Shown piece by piece: positions 29,873 through 38,403 of a stretch of DNA of 64,000 bases. Position numbers and translations under genes: made by a program. Source of the stretch: Arthrobacter sp. efr-133-TYG-118 (GTDB lineage Bacteria; Actinomycetota; Actinomycetes; Actinomycetales; Micrococcaceae); the NCBI RefSeq assembly GCF_030209755.1, contig NZ_JARVRH010000019.1:1-64000 (forward strand), written 5' to 3'. The stretch's first letter is position 1; each line of letters starts with the position of its first letter. A model generated the notes under the pieces. It did no database searches and was not told where the DNA came from. It saw nothing but the letters and a program-made list of their open reading frames with translations.

Positions 29873-31224
29873 TTGGCTGCTCCAATCATTTCTGCCTCAA
29901 GTTCGGTGACAGCCGCATCGGTGCCGCTGCCGGCCTGGGAAAGATGCGGGTAAAGCGGGAATTGTTCGGCGAGCCCGGTAACCCTCGCGCGGAGTTCGAC
30001 GGCGGCGTGGTCACCCAGGGCGCCGCTGCTTGCCGCGGCGATCAGCGCCGTTGCGATGATGTCCGCGACCTCCGCGAATTCCTTGGCCCCGAAGCCGCGG
30101 GCGGCGAGTGCCGGGGTGCCGATGCGGAGTCCGGAGGAAACCATCGGAGGACGCGGGTCGAACGGGACGGCGTTGCGGTTCACCGTGATGCCGATGCGGT
30201 GCAAGGTGTCCTCGGCCTGCTGGCCGTCGAGTTCCGAGTGGCGCAGGTCGACGAGGACCAGGTGGACGTCGGTGCCTCCGTTGACCACCGAGATTCCTGC
30301 TGCGGCCACGTCTTCCTTCAGGAGCCGTTCGGCAAGGAGCTTGGCGCCTTCCAGCACCCGCACTTGGCGTTCCTGGAATTCGGGCTCTGCCGCCATTTTG
30401 AACGCCACGGCCTTGGCCGCTATGACGTGCTCCAGCGGTCCGCCTTGTTGGCCGGGGAAGACCGCGCTGTTGATCTTGCGTGCGTATTTTTCCTTCGACA
30501 GGATCACCCCGCCGCGCGGACCGCCGAGGGTCTTGTGGGTCGTGGTGGTCACGACGTCGGCATACGGCACGGGGTTGGGGTGCAGTCCCGCCGCGACGAG
30601 GCCGGCGAAGTGGGCCATGTCCACCATGAGGTAGGCACCCACGAGGTCGGCGATGCGGCGGAATTCGGCGAAATCCAAGTGGCGCGAGTACGCGGACCAG
30701 CCGGCAACGATCAGCTTCGGGCGGTGTTCCAGGGCCAGGGCTTCGACTTCCGCCATGTCCACCCGGAGGTCGGATTCGCTGACGTGGTACGGGATGACGT
30801 TGTACAGCTTGCCGGAGAAATTGATGCGCATGCCGTGGGTCAGGTGGCCACCGTGTGCGAGGTCGAGGCCCATGATGGTGTCCCCCGGCTCGAGGAGCGC
30901 GAACATGGCGGCGGCGTTAGCCTGGGCGCCGGAGTGCGGCTGGACATTTGCCGCTTCGGCGCCGAAGAGAGCCTTGACGCGATCGATGGCCAGCTGCTCG
31001 ATGACGTCCACATGCTCGCAGCCGCCGTAGTAGCGCTTGCCGGGGTAGCCTTCCGCGTACTTGTTGGTCAGGACCGAGCCCTGTGCCTGCATGACGGCTG
31101 CAGGAGCGAAGTTTTCGGAGGCGATCATTTCCAGCGTGGACTGCTGGCGGATGAGTTCCTGGGCGATCGCCTGTTCAACCTCCGGGTCCGCCTGGGCGAG
31201 TGGGCGGATCAGCGGTTCAACCAT
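29869..31224 (-). CDS. glyA: Serine hydroxymethyltransferase
   Basis: A 451-residue PLP enzyme. The PLP lysine is in [14 protein letters not shown], and the N-terminal [11 protein letters not shown] and [16 protein letters not shown] motifs are intact. AAAGGAG precedes ATG 31224. As first gene of the sarcosine operon it is probably a dedicated catabolic copy that combines sarcosine-derived glycine and methylene-THF into serine, regenerating THF. A housekeeping glyA would be expected elsewhere. Confidence 0.95.
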   Translation of the reverse strand: MVEPLIRPLAQADPEVEQAIAQELIRQQSTLEMIASENFAPAAVMQAQGSVLTNKYAEGYPGKRYYGGCEHVDVIEQLAIDRVKALFGAEAANVQPHSGAQANAAAMFALLEPGDTIMGLDLAHGGHLTHGMRINFSGKLYNVIPYHVSESDLRVDMAEVEALALEHRPKLIVAGWSAYSRHLDFAEFRRIADLVGAYLMVDMAHFAGLVAAGLHPNPVPYADVVTTTTHKTLGGPRGGVILSKEKYARKINSAVFPGQQGGPLEHVIAAKAVAFKMAAEPEFQERQVRVLEGAKLLAERLLKEDVAAAGISVVNGGTDVHLVLVDLRHSELDGQQAEDTLHRIGITVNRNAVPFDPRPPMVSSGLRIGTPALAARGFGAKEFAEVADIIATALIAAASSGALGDHAAVELRARVTGLAEQFPLYPHLSQAGSGTDAAVTELEAEMIGAAK

Positions 31225-31251
31225 CGTGTTCTCCTTTTGAGATACTTATAT

Positions 31252-31269
31252 TTGCTGACTAATCAGCAA
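31252..31269. promoter_or_regulatory. Palindromic operator between glyA operon and gntR
   Basis: TTGCTGA-CTAA-TCAGCAA: perfect 7-bp arms with a 4-nt spacer, in the divergent promoter region 28 nt upstream of glyA. Size and place fit the adjacent FadR-type GntR regulator. Confidence 0.6.
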
Positions 31270-31377
31270 CTGATATATTAGAACTGATGCCATAGTATGT
31301 TGAAGATCACACAACCGTCAACAGCCCGGTGGCAATTGAACCGCCAGACTTGGAATTGTGGCAAACGGGAGAGGCAC

Positions 31378-32049
31378 ATGAGCACTGCACTGGAAGCACT
31401 GGACACCGGCACGCAGGGAACGTCCTTGGCGGAAAACGCCTACCTGCTCCTGCGCGACCGGCTCATCATGCTGGACATCAAACCCGGAGACCCTATCAAC
31501 GACGGGCAGATTGCCGCGGAGCTCGGCATCGGACGCACACCCGTGCGCGAGGCCATCAAGCGGCTGGAAAGCGACCACCTTGTCGTGTCATATCCCCGCC
31601 GCGGAACCTTCGCCACCGGCGTCGACATCACCCAATTGGCGGACGTCTCCGAAATCCGGGAGCTGCTTGAGCCCTTGGCGTCACGGCGGGCTGCCCGCAT
31701 GGCCAGCCCGAAGCTGCGGGAAGAACTGCGCGAGGTCGCCGCAGCCATCAGCGGCCTGGAGGCACACGACGCCGGCCAGCAGGAACTCATGCGCTACGAC
31801 ATCGAGGTACACCGGCTCATCTACAGGGCCGCGGCCAATCCGCACCTCGAAGACGTACTGGTCCGGTACGACAACCTGGCAACCCGCATCTGGTGCCACA
31901 TGCTGGACAAGATGCCCTCGGTGACCGGCCACGTCGCTGAGCACGCTGAGCTCCTCACCGCAATCGCCGACGGCGATGAGGACCGGGCAGCCGCGCTCGC
32001 CCTGCGCCACGTGGCGAGTTTCGAAGAGACGATCCGCAAGGTGCTCTAG
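31378..32049 (+). CDS. GntR-family (FadR subfamily) regulator of the sarcosine operon
   Basis: A 223-residue regulator: winged helix-turn-helix (AAELGIGRTPVREAIKRLE, near residue 55) then an all-helical FCD ligand domain. Start ATG 31378 with GGGAGAGG just upstream; the ATG at 31297 has none. Divergent from glyA-soxBDAG-sdaA-purU, with a palindrome between them. It likely represses that operon and responds to sarcosine, glycine or a related metabolite (inference). Confidence 0.88.
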   Translation: MSTALEALDTGTQGTSLAENAYLLLRDRLIMLDIKPGDPINDGQIAAELGIGRTPVREAIKRLESDHLVVSYPRRGTFATGVDITQLADVSEIRELLEPLASRRAARMASPKLREELREVAAAISGLEAHDAGQQELMRYDIEVHRLIYRAAANPHLEDVLVRYDNLATRIWCHMLDKMPSVTGHVAEHAELLTAIADGDEDRAAALALRHVASFEETIRKVL

Positions 32050-32070
32050 GTTCTGCGCATACCCTCGCGC

Positions 32071-32184
32071 CTAGCCGTTTCTCTTCCAACGCTTGGGCCA
32101 CTTCACGTTCAACAGCAGCAACCCCAGCAAGAGCGCATCAACCGTCATAACCCCCGCCATGAAGTAAGCCCAACCGATAATCAT
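32071..32184 (-). CDS. Small single-span membrane peptide, 37 aa
   Basis: The product begins MIIGWAYFMAGVMTVD, continues as a Leu-rich helix and ends in a basic tail (KWPKRWKRNG): one clear membrane helix with positive-inside tail. Its ATG overlaps the stop of an upstream 19-codon ORF by 4 nt (ATGA), which has a good ribosome binding site. It resembles small accessory subunits of transporters in general form, but no partner transporter is adjacent. Too short for certainty. Confidence 0.4.
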   Translation of the reverse strand: MIIGWAYFMAGVMTVDALLLGLLLLNVKWPKRWKRNG

Positions 32185-32240
32185 GGCTCGATCACCACCA
32201 GTCGGCGGCCCGAGGTGCGGGGTTGCATCAGAACACTCAT
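32181..32240 (-). CDS. 19-aa leader-like ORF coupled to the membrane peptide
   Basis: ATG at 32240 is preceded by AGGAG with 6-nt spacing. It encodes MSVLMQPRTSGRRLVVIEP and ends in a TGA overlapping the next ATG. It may serve as a translational coupler; it may also be a chance ORF. Confidence 0.3.
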   Translation of the reverse strand: MSVLMQPRTSGRRLVVIEP

Positions 32241-32320
32241 ACCAATCTCCTGACCCGGATCCCCCAGTCAATCGATAGTCCACCAAGTGTGGCACGACTG
32301 CGCCCAAGAAGGAACGGCTT

Positions 32321-33058
32321 TTAGCCGGGCGTGAGGACGCAGAACTCGTTGCCCTCCGTGTCAGCGAGGCACACCCACGGCACATCGCCTTGGCCGACGT
32401 CGGCGTCCGTGGCGCCCAGGGCCCGCAGCCGAGCCACCTCTGCCGCTTGGTCATCGCCGCGATACGGCCGCAGGTCGAGATGGACACGGCCGGACACGGC
32501 ATTCGCGGCGGGTGTGCGGACGAACTCCAGATAGGGCCCGACACCCTTGGCCGAACGCAGCCTCGCAAAATCGTCGGTCACCTCGTGCAAGGTCCAGTCC
32601 ATCGCCCCGCTCCAGAACCGGGCCATGGCCCGCGGATCCGCACAGTTGACCACCACCGCGGCGATCGGCCCGGTGTCCCGATAGATCGGCCGAGGCTCGA
32701 GCACGCAGAACAGGTTGCCCTCCGGGTCTGCCAAGACCGTCCAAGGCACATCGCCCCGGCCAACGTCGGCCGGCGTCGCGCCGAGCTTCACCAGGCGCGC
32801 CACCAGCTCCGCCTGATGGGCCGCAGAGGTGGTGGCGAGATCCAGGTGGGCGCGGTACCTCACCGTCTCGGGGTCCGGGACCGTGACGACATCGACACAC
32901 ACGGCGGCAGGGTCCGGCCAGGTGAAGCCCACGGGTTCAACATTGGTGACTCCGGGTCCCTCGCTGGAAATGTCCCAGCCGAGCGCCTCCGCCCAAAACC
33001 GGCCGAGCGCCGAGTCATCCCGGGCCTTGAAATTCACCTGAACAAGTCGCAGTGCCAT
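32321..33058 (-). CDS. Tandem VOC (glyoxalase/bleomycin-resistance) domain protein
   Basis: A 245-residue protein from ATG 33058 (AGGA upstream) with two similar VOC modules: each ends in DVPW(T/V)-L-AD-EGN-FCVL (residues ~95-115 and ~220-243). Members include dioxygenases, isomerases and resistance proteins. Function unknown. It faces away from the iclR gene, whose start is 92 bp upstream. Confidence 0.82.
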   Translation of the reverse strand: MALRLVQVNFKARDDSALGRFWAEALGWDISSEGPGVTNVEPVGFTWPDPAAVCVDVVTVPDPETVRYRAHLDLATTSAAHQAELVARLVKLGATPADVGRGDVPWTVLADPEGNLFCVLEPRPIYRDTGPIAAVVVNCADPRAMARFWSGAMDWTLHEVTDDFARLRSAKGVGPYLEFVRTPAANAVSGRVHLDLRPYRGDDQAAEVARLRALGATDADVGQGDVPWVCLADTEGNEFCVLTPG

Positions 33059-33150
33059 ACCGCCCGATCCTATATCCCCGGCAAGACCGGACAGGCGGCA
33101 GCATCCCAGGACACGCAGCCCAAGACACGCAGCCCGGAGAGGCCGCGCAT

Positions 33151-34008
33151 TTGACCGTGTTTGAGACGATGAACCACATGGACGCCGACGTTGATGCAAG
33201 CCTTTCCAACGACCACGACACCGATCCCGCCGGCGCGCACCACGCCGGTGTGCAGTCCGTGGACCGGGCCATCACCGTGCTCGAAATCATCGCCCGCAAC
33301 GGAGACGCCGGCGTGAGTGAGATCGCGGAAGAAATGGGCGTCCACAAGTCAACAGCGTCGCGACTGTTGAGCGCCCTGGACGCCCGTGGCATGGTGCAGC
33401 AGAACAACGAGCGCGGAAAATACCAGCTCGGTTTCAACATCCTGCGCTTGGCCAGTGCCATACCGGCCCGTCTCAGCTTGGTAAGGGAGGCCCGGGAAGA
33501 TCTCGAGGCCCTGGCGGAGACGTTCGCTGAGACTGCCAACCTGGCCGTGCTGCGGTCAAATTTCGCGGTCAATGTGGACCAGGCCATTGGCCCCAGCACG
33601 CTTGGCACGCAGGACTGGATCGGTGGGCTCACCCCGCTCCACGCCACGTCCAGCGGCAAGGTCATGCTTGCCGCCCTGCCGCTTGAGACGCGTGACCGCG
33701 TTCTCCGGGAAACCGGCCAGGCGCAATACACGCCACACACCGTCACCGACCGTCACGAGCTGGAGCAGCAAATGCCGGTCATTGCGGAGGCCGGGTACGC
33801 CGCCACGTATGAAGAACTCGAACGCGGACTCAACGCCGTCGCTGTTCCGATCCGCAACCACAGCGGCACGGTGATCGGAGCAATAAGCCTTTCAGGCCCG
33901 GCCTTCCGTTTCGAGCCGGAAAAAATACCCGGCCTGCTTGATGCGCTCAAGCAGGCCGGGTATTCAATCAGCGTCAAAATGGGTTACACCCCATCCAGCG
34001 GCGCCTAG
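33151..34008 (+). CDS. IclR-family transcriptional regulator 1
   Basis: About 285 residues from TTG 33151 (GGAGAGG 8 nt upstream). The winged helix includes EMGVHKSTASRLLS, followed by an IclR ligand-binding domain (TPLHATSSGKVMLAALP, LNAVAVPIRNHSGTVIGAIS). It is convergent with the betaine demethylation operon. A candidate regulator of that operon through the GTTGCG-type operators, since IclR proteins favour ~15-17-bp dyads of this kind; this is inference. The end of its coding region contains a strong minus-strand terminator hairpin. Confidence 0.87.
   Translation: MTVFETMNHMDADVDASLSNDHDTDPAGAHHAGVQSVDRAITVLEIIARNGDAGVSEIAEEMGVHKSTASRLLSALDARGMVQQNNERGKYQLGFNILRLASAIPARLSLVREAREDLEALAETFAETANLAVLRSNFAVNVDQAIGPSTLGTQDWIGGLTPLHATSSGKVMLAALPLETRDRVLRETGQAQYTPHTVTDRHELEQQMPVIAEAGYAATYEELERGLNAVAVPIRNHSGTVIGAISLSGPAFRFEPEKIPGLLDALKQAGYSISVKMGYTPSSGA
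33919..33963 (-). terminator. Intrinsic terminator of the minus-strand betaine operon, inside iclR
   Basis: A perfect 17-bp stem (33925-33941 with 33947-33963, 5-nt loop) is followed on the minus strand by TTTTTT. It lies 58 nt past the MBL gene stop but within the last ~30 codons of the convergent iclR gene. Confidence 0.8.
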
Positions 34009-34020
34009 CGTCCGTCGAAG

Positions 34021-34647
34021 CTAGCGATCCCGCGCAGCCTGAGCGAGGTTTTCCTCCTCGGCTTTGATGGTGGTGTCCCCGCCGTGGCCGGTCCGGACCA
34101 CGGTGTCCGCCGGAAGCGTCAGGAGGCGTTCCCGGATCGAGGCCAGGATGGTCGGATAGTCGCTGTAGGACCTGCCGGTCGCACCCGGGCCGCCGTTGAA
34201 GAGGGTGTCGCCCGTGAACACCGTTCCTTCGCTTTCCAGGTAGAAGCACGTGGAACCCGGTGAGTGGCCCGGCGTATGGATGGCCCGCAGGGCCGTGCCC
34301 GCCACGTCGAAGATGTCGCCGTCTGCAATGTGATGGTCCGGCCGGGCATCCGGATACACATGCTCCCACAGAACCATGTCTCCGGAGTGCAGGTAGATGG
34401 GCGCGTTCACGGCCTTCGCCACGTCGAGCGCCGCTCCGATGTGGTCATTGTGCGCATGGGTGAGCAAGATGGCGCGCACCTTCCGCCCGCGGACCTGGTC
34501 GATGATTGCCTTGGCATCGTGCGGGGAGTCGATGATCACGCATTCGTCGTCGTTGCCGACGATCCAGACGTTGTTGTCCACGTCCCACGTGCCGCCGTCG
34601 AGCGAAAACGTGCCCGAGGTGACGAGGTTTTCGATGGTGACGCTCAT
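34021..34647 (-). CDS. MBL-fold hydrolase, putative S-formylmycothiol hydrolase partner
   Basis: A 208-residue metallo-beta-lactamase-fold protein with THAHNDH (63-69), [13 protein letters not shown] and FTGDTLF, like glyoxalase II. Its ATG overlaps the stop of the mycothiol-type dehydrogenase gene by 4 nt. The same pair is found in mycobacteria (adhE2/mscR beside an MBL gene). Coupling suggests it hydrolyses S-formylmycothiol to formate and mycothiol, but this is inference. Last gene of the minus-strand operon. Confidence 0.85.
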   Translation of the reverse strand: MSVTIENLVTSGTFSLDGGTWDVDNNVWIVGNDDECVIIDSPHDAKAIIDQVRGRKVRAILLTHAHNDHIGAALDVAKAVNAPIYLHSGDMVLWEHVYPDARPDHHIADGDIFDVAGTALRAIHTPGHSPGSTCFYLESEGTVFTGDTLFNGGPGATGRSYSDYPTILASIRERLLTLPADTVVRTGHGGDTTIKAEEENLAQAARDR

Positions 34648-35732
34648 GCGATTTCCACCACCGAACGGAGCACTTTGCCCTCGTGCATCTTGGCGAAAGC
34701 CTCTTCCACCTGGTCGATGGTGATCCGTTCGGACACGAACGCGTCCAGGTCCAGGTTGCCTTGCTTGTAATGCGCCACGAGCATCGGGAAGTCGCGGGAA
34801 GGCAGGCAGTCTCCGTACCAGGAGGACTTGAGCGAACCGCCGCGGCCGAAGACGTCGAGCAGGGGCAACTCGAGCAACATGCCCGGCGTCGGGACGCCCA
34901 CCAGCACGACGCGGCCGGCGAGGTCGCGCGCGTAGAAGGCCTGCTTGTAGGTCTCCGGGCGTCCGACGGCGTCGATCACCACATCGGCGCCGTTGCCGCC
35001 GGTCAGTGCCCGGATGGCCTCGACGGGGTCCTCCTGGCTGGAGTTGACACCGTGAGTGGCTCCCAGCGACATGGCCATCCCGATTTTGTTGGCGTCGATG
35101 TCCACGGCGATGATCGTCGTGGCGCCGGCGAGCTTTGCCCCGGCAATGGCGGCGATGCCGACGCCGCCGCAGCCGATGACGGCCACGGACTCGCCCCGCT
35201 TGACCTCACCGGTGTTGATCGCGGCGCCGATGCCTGCCATCACACCGCAGCCGAGCAGCCCGACGGCGGCGGGATCGACGTCGTCGTCTACTTTGGTGCA
35301 CTGCCCGGCGGCCACGAGGGTCTTCTCGGCGAAGGCGCCGATCCCGAGGGCCGGAGAAAGTTCCGTGCCGTCCTCCAAGGTCATCTTCTGGGTGGCATTG
35401 TGCGTGTTGAAGCAGTACTGCGGCTGGCCCTTGGCGCACGCCCGGCATTCCCCGCACACTGCCCGCCAGTTCAGGATCACCCGGTCCCCTGGCGCCACGT
35501 CAGTGACGTCCGGGCCGACCGCACTGACCACGCCTGTGGCCTCGTGGCCTAGCAGGATGGGGAAATCATCGGTGATGCCGCCCTGCTTGTAGTGCAGGTC
35601 GGTGTGGCAGACGCCGCAGGTGAGGATGTCCACCAGCGCCTCGCCCGGACCGGGGTCCGGCACCAGGATGGTCTCCACCGAGACCGGGGCGTTCTTTTCC
35701 TTGGCGATGACTGCCCTTACTTTGTGAACCAT
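34644..35732 (-). CDS. mscR: Mycothiol-dependent formaldehyde dehydrogenase (S-(hydroxymethyl)mycothiol dehydrogenase)
   Basis: A 362-residue zinc alcohol dehydrogenase. Catalytic zinc region GVCHTD and GHEATG; structural zinc cysteines in [18 protein letters not shown] site IGCGGVG. Length and the NTHNATQKM insertion fit the AdhE2/MscR class, which oxidises the formaldehyde-mycothiol adduct. AAGGAA precedes the ATG. Its place just downstream of the Rieske betaine oxygenase explains its role: O2-dependent N-demethylation releases formaldehyde. A plain alcohol dehydrogenase is the alternative. Confidence 0.85.
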   Translation of the reverse strand: MVHKVRAVIAKEKNAPVSVETILVPDPGPGEALVDILTCGVCHTDLHYKQGGITDDFPILLGHEATGVVSAVGPDVTDVAPGDRVILNWRAVCGECRACAKGQPQYCFNTHNATQKMTLEDGTELSPALGIGAFAEKTLVAAGQCTKVDDDVDPAAVGLLGCGVMAGIGAAINTGEVKRGESVAVIGCGGVGIAAIAGAKLAGATTIIAVDIDANKIGMAMSLGATHGVNSSQEDPVEAIRALTGGNGADVVIDAVGRPETYKQAFYARDLAGRVVLVGVPTPGMLLELPLLDVFGRGGSLKSSWYGDCLPSRDFPMLVAHYKQGNLDLDAFVSERITIDQVEEAFAKMHEGKVLRSVVEIA

Positions 35733-35793
35733 TAGCTTGCGTTCCTTTTCCTAAGTTCCCGGTTACTCGTTACAACGACGGACATTCCTCAGG

Positions 35794-36930
35794 CTAGCTT
35801 TCCGCGGGGACGTCCGCGATCTTGCTGGTGACCCAGCTGTGGAACGCCTCAATGTGGTGCTCACTGGGAACGAGCACGCCGCCCTTGGCGTAGATCTTGG
35901 AGCCCATGGCCGGCTGGCACCGTTCGCAGGCGTCGAAGTCCTGCTCGTTGACCCGGTGGAAAAGCTCCACCGAAGCGCTCACGTCCTTGCCGGATTCCAC
36001 AACGCTGGGCAGGTACAGCCAATCGCATTCGACGATGGTGCGGTCCGCGGCCAGCGGGAACATGCGGTGGATGATGACGTGGTCCGGAACCAGGTTCACG
36101 AAGACGTTCGGCTTGATGGTCACTGCGTAATACCGGCGGTCATGGTCATCCCCGACTCCGGGAATTCGATCCAGGCCCTCGGAACCGTCGATCGTGAAGC
36201 CCTTGATGTCCTCACCGAACTCGGCGCCGTGGCCCACGAAGTACTGGGCTGCCAGGCCATCGGCGAACTCGGGCAGGACTTCGGTGAGTTCGGGGTGGAT
36301 GGTGGCGCAGTGGTAGCACTCCATGAAGTTCTCGATGATGAGCTTCCAGTTGGCCTTCACGTCGTACTTGATGCGCCGGCCGAGGCTAAGGTTCGCGATG
36401 TCGTAGTCATCAACAGCCCGCAGGTCCCCAAGGCGCTCCTCGATCGCCCCCATGACGTCTTCCTCGAACGACGGCGGCTCATCCGCGAGGCATACCCAGA
36501 CGTAGCCCATGTACTCGCGGGCGTGGACCTTGACGAGACCGTATTCATTGCGGTCGATATCCGGCATCTTGGTGAGGTTGGGGGCGGCGATGAGCTTTCC
36601 CTCGAGATCGTAGGTCCAGGCGTGGTACGGGCACTGGAACGAGCGGTTGGCCTCACCGGACTCCTCCATGCACAGCTTCACGCCGCGGTGCCGGCAGATG
36701 TTGTAGAACGCGCGGATTTCCCCTTTGCGGGTGCGGTTGATGAGCACGCTCTCGCGGCCGATCTGTACCGTTTTGAACGAGCCGGCCTTTTCCAGGTCCG
36801 CGGTCCGCACTGCGCAGAACCACATTTGTTCGAAGATGCATTCTTGCTCGGCACGGAAGATGTCTTCACTGACATAAGTGTGGCCGGGGAGAGTGGGGAT
36901 CAGGCTGGGGGAAACAACTTCAGTGGTCAT
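35794..36930 (-). CDS. gbcA: Rieske oxygenase, glycine betaine demethylase (GbcA-like)
   Basis: A 378-residue ring-hydroxylating-type oxygenase subunit. Rieske 2Fe-2S ligands are Cys79-x-His81 and Cys100-x2-His103; the mononuclear iron site has His207 and His212 in ECYHCATIHPE. It belongs to the group that N-demethylates quaternary amines (glycine betaine, stachydrine, carnitine). Neighbouring BetA, BetB, ProVWX and dimethylglycine oxidase make glycine betaine the obvious substrate, giving dimethylglycine and formaldehyde. Co-transcribed with an FAD reductase (44 bp upstream) and the formaldehyde dehydrogenase (61 bp downstream). Confidence 0.88.
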   Translation of the reverse strand: MTTEVVSPSLIPTLPGHTYVSEDIFRAEQECIFEQMWFCAVRTADLEKAGSFKTVQIGRESVLINRTRKGEIRAFYNICRHRGVKLCMEESGEANRSFQCPYHAWTYDLEGKLIAAPNLTKMPDIDRNEYGLVKVHAREYMGYVWVCLADEPPSFEEDVMGAIEERLGDLRAVDDYDIANLSLGRRIKYDVKANWKLIIENFMECYHCATIHPELTEVLPEFADGLAAQYFVGHGAEFGEDIKGFTIDGSEGLDRIPGVGDDHDRRYYAVTIKPNVFVNLVPDHVIIHRMFPLAADRTIVECDWLYLPSVVESGKDVSASVELFHRVNEQDFDACERCQPAMGSKIYAKGGVLVPSEHHIEAFHSWVTSKIADVPAES

Positions 36931-36974
36931 GCTGACTCCTATTCAGTAATGAACCTAGTTGAGGCTTGGAATGT

Positions 36975-38171
36975 CTATGGGGTTGCCAGGACAGGCTGGG
37001 AGTTGCGGGTGTTGAGTTGCCGGCGCCAGCGGGTGAACAGGCGCGGCTGGTTCACGCCAAGGACGCCCACCGGCTCCTCGCCTTGGTAATACACGGCCAG
37101 GAAGCTGTGTGTCTCAAGCTGCCCTGCCTCGATTTCGACGCGCTCGGCGTCCCGCGCATGACCCGAGAACTGCAGCGTTACTCCGTACTGGTCCGACCAG
37201 AAGTACGGCAGGTTGAGCGGTTGGGGTGCGGCTGAGTGATCCAAGAGCCCTGTCACGGCAAGGGCGGCACGTTCCTGGGCACCGCTCCAATGCTCCACGC
37301 GACGGTGCTGCCCGCTGCGTTCGTCGAACCATGCCGCACAGTCCCCAACGGCAACCACGCCGGGGACGTTGGTCCGTCCCATCGAATCGCACGTGACGCC
37401 GTCGTCGATCGCCAGGCCCGAACCGGCCAGCCACCCGACGTTGGGGACCGCGCCGATTCCGAGAAGTACGACGTCGGCGGAACGGTACTGTCCGTCGCTG
37501 AGCCGGACACCGGTCACATTTCCTTCGTAGCTGTAATACGAGTCGATTCCTGTGTCACAAATCAGCTCCACCCCATTGATCCCGTGGAGCGTGGCCATGA
37601 CGGCTGCCATCTCCGGACCGAGCGGAGCGCTCAGCGGGATCGGGCTATTGCAGACGATGGTCACATCCATTCCCAGGCCCTTGGCCGTTGACGCCACCTC
37701 CGCGCCGATGAAGCCTGCGCCGACCACCAGCAGGCGGCCGCCCGGAACGAGTTCCGGAGCCAGATCCTGCGCATCCTCGAGCGTCCGCAGCGTAAAGACA
37801 TTGGATAGGCCCGCAAGTTCGGGCAATGTGCGGGCCGAAGCTCCGGTGGCAATCACGACGCCGTCGGCCACCACCGTGCGTCCGTCGCCGAGCGTGATGG
37901 TCCTGGTAGCGGCGTCAAAGCTCCGCGCAGGCGAACCCAGCAGCCATTCAGCCTGCAAGGGATCTTCCATTCCCGGCTCTTCCGCCTCCAACATCAAGTG
38001 CTTGATGCCGATCTTTCCTGCCAGGAACTCCTTGGACAGGGGCGGACGGTCATAGGGCCGCTGCTGCTCATCTCCAATGATGAGCAGCCGGCCACCAAAG
38101 CCTTGCGCCCGGGCAGCGCGGGCGGCGGATAGTCCCGCCAAAGATGCGCCCACGATCGCCAGTATCTCCAT
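36975..38171 (-). CDS. FAD/NAD(P)H ferredoxin reductase for the betaine oxygenase
   Basis: A 398-residue pyridine-nucleotide-disulfide oxidoreductase of the ferredoxin/rubredoxin reductase class: FAD motif AIVGASLAGLSAAR, NAD motif VVGAGFIGAEVAS, second FAD motif VVAVGDCAAWFD, and a C-terminal reductase domain (YFWSDQYGVTLQFSG). It carries no ferredoxin domain, unlike Pseudomonas GbcB. It should pass electrons to the separate Rieske ferredoxin encoded divergently at 38404. First gene of the minus-strand operon. Confidence 0.88.
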   Translation of the reverse strand: MEILAIVGASLAGLSAARAARAQGFGGRLLIIGDEQQRPYDRPPLSKEFLAGKIGIKHLMLEAEEPGMEDPLQAEWLLGSPARSFDAATRTITLGDGRTVVADGVVIATGASARTLPELAGLSNVFTLRTLEDAQDLAPELVPGGRLLVVGAGFIGAEVASTAKGLGMDVTIVCNSPIPLSAPLGPEMAAVMATLHGINGVELICDTGIDSYYSYEGNVTGVRLSDGQYRSADVVLLGIGAVPNVGWLAGSGLAIDDGVTCDSMGRTNVPGVVAVGDCAAWFDERSGQHRRVEHWSGAQERAALAVTGLLDHSAAPQPLNLPYFWSDQYGVTLQFSGHARDAERVEIEAGQLETHSFLAVYYQGEEPVGVLGVNQPRLFTRWRRQLNTRNSQPVLATP

Positions 38172-38202
38172 GGCTTCCTCCTCGTCGAGCAGTTCGAAAT
38201 CT

Positions 38203-38219
38203 ATTGCGCATTACGCAAC
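38203..38219 (-). promoter_or_regulatory. 17-bp operator O1 (reductase side)
   Basis: On the minus strand GTTGCGTAATGCGCAAT, a near-perfect dyad (GTTGC-n7-GCAAT). It is downstream of the minus-strand promoter. A weaker related copy, GTTTCGCATAATG, lies directly before it (38226-38238). Matches the sites at 38324 and 48974. Confidence 0.6.
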
Positions 38220-38238
38220 CAACTTCATTATGCGAAAC

Positions 38239-38267
38239 AGCGTGGCGGACTTCACATCGCGTGTCAA
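38239..38267 (-). promoter_or_regulatory. Minus-strand promoter for the reductase-oxygenase operon
   Basis: TTGACA (38267-38262) with a 17-nt spacer to CACGCT (38244-38239). The weak -10 ends in CTG, like the two other promoters carrying the GTTGCG operator. Confidence 0.45.
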
Positions 38268-38293
38268 GGAATCACCGAAGTAATTTCAACCCC

Positions 38294-38323
38294 TTGACAA
38301 GTGCCTGTGAGATCCATCACTCT
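38294..38323 (+). promoter_or_regulatory. Plus-strand promoter for the ferredoxin-dmg-bet-pro operon
   Basis: TTGACA at 38294-38299 and, 18 nt on, CACTCT (38318-38323). The -10 is weak, so an activator or the adjacent operator may matter. Confidence 0.45.
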
Positions 38324-38340
38324 GTTGCGTATTGCGATCG
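38324..38340 (+). promoter_or_regulatory. 17-bp operator O2 (ferredoxin side)
   Basis: GTTGCGTATTGCGATCG begins right after the -10. The first 12 bases follow the same pattern as O1 and the MFS-creatinase site; the right half is degenerate. Confidence 0.5.
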
Positions 38341-38403
38341 GCGTTGATCATGAAACAACCGCCCAGCAGGTTTTTGACCCACCCGGTGAAAGAGGTTCTT
38401 GAG

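Noticed and set aside
31225-31377. Possible glycine riboswitch in front of glyA
   Set aside because: The gap is short and AT-rich with a protein-type dyad; I do not see the paired GG/GGA aptamer core.
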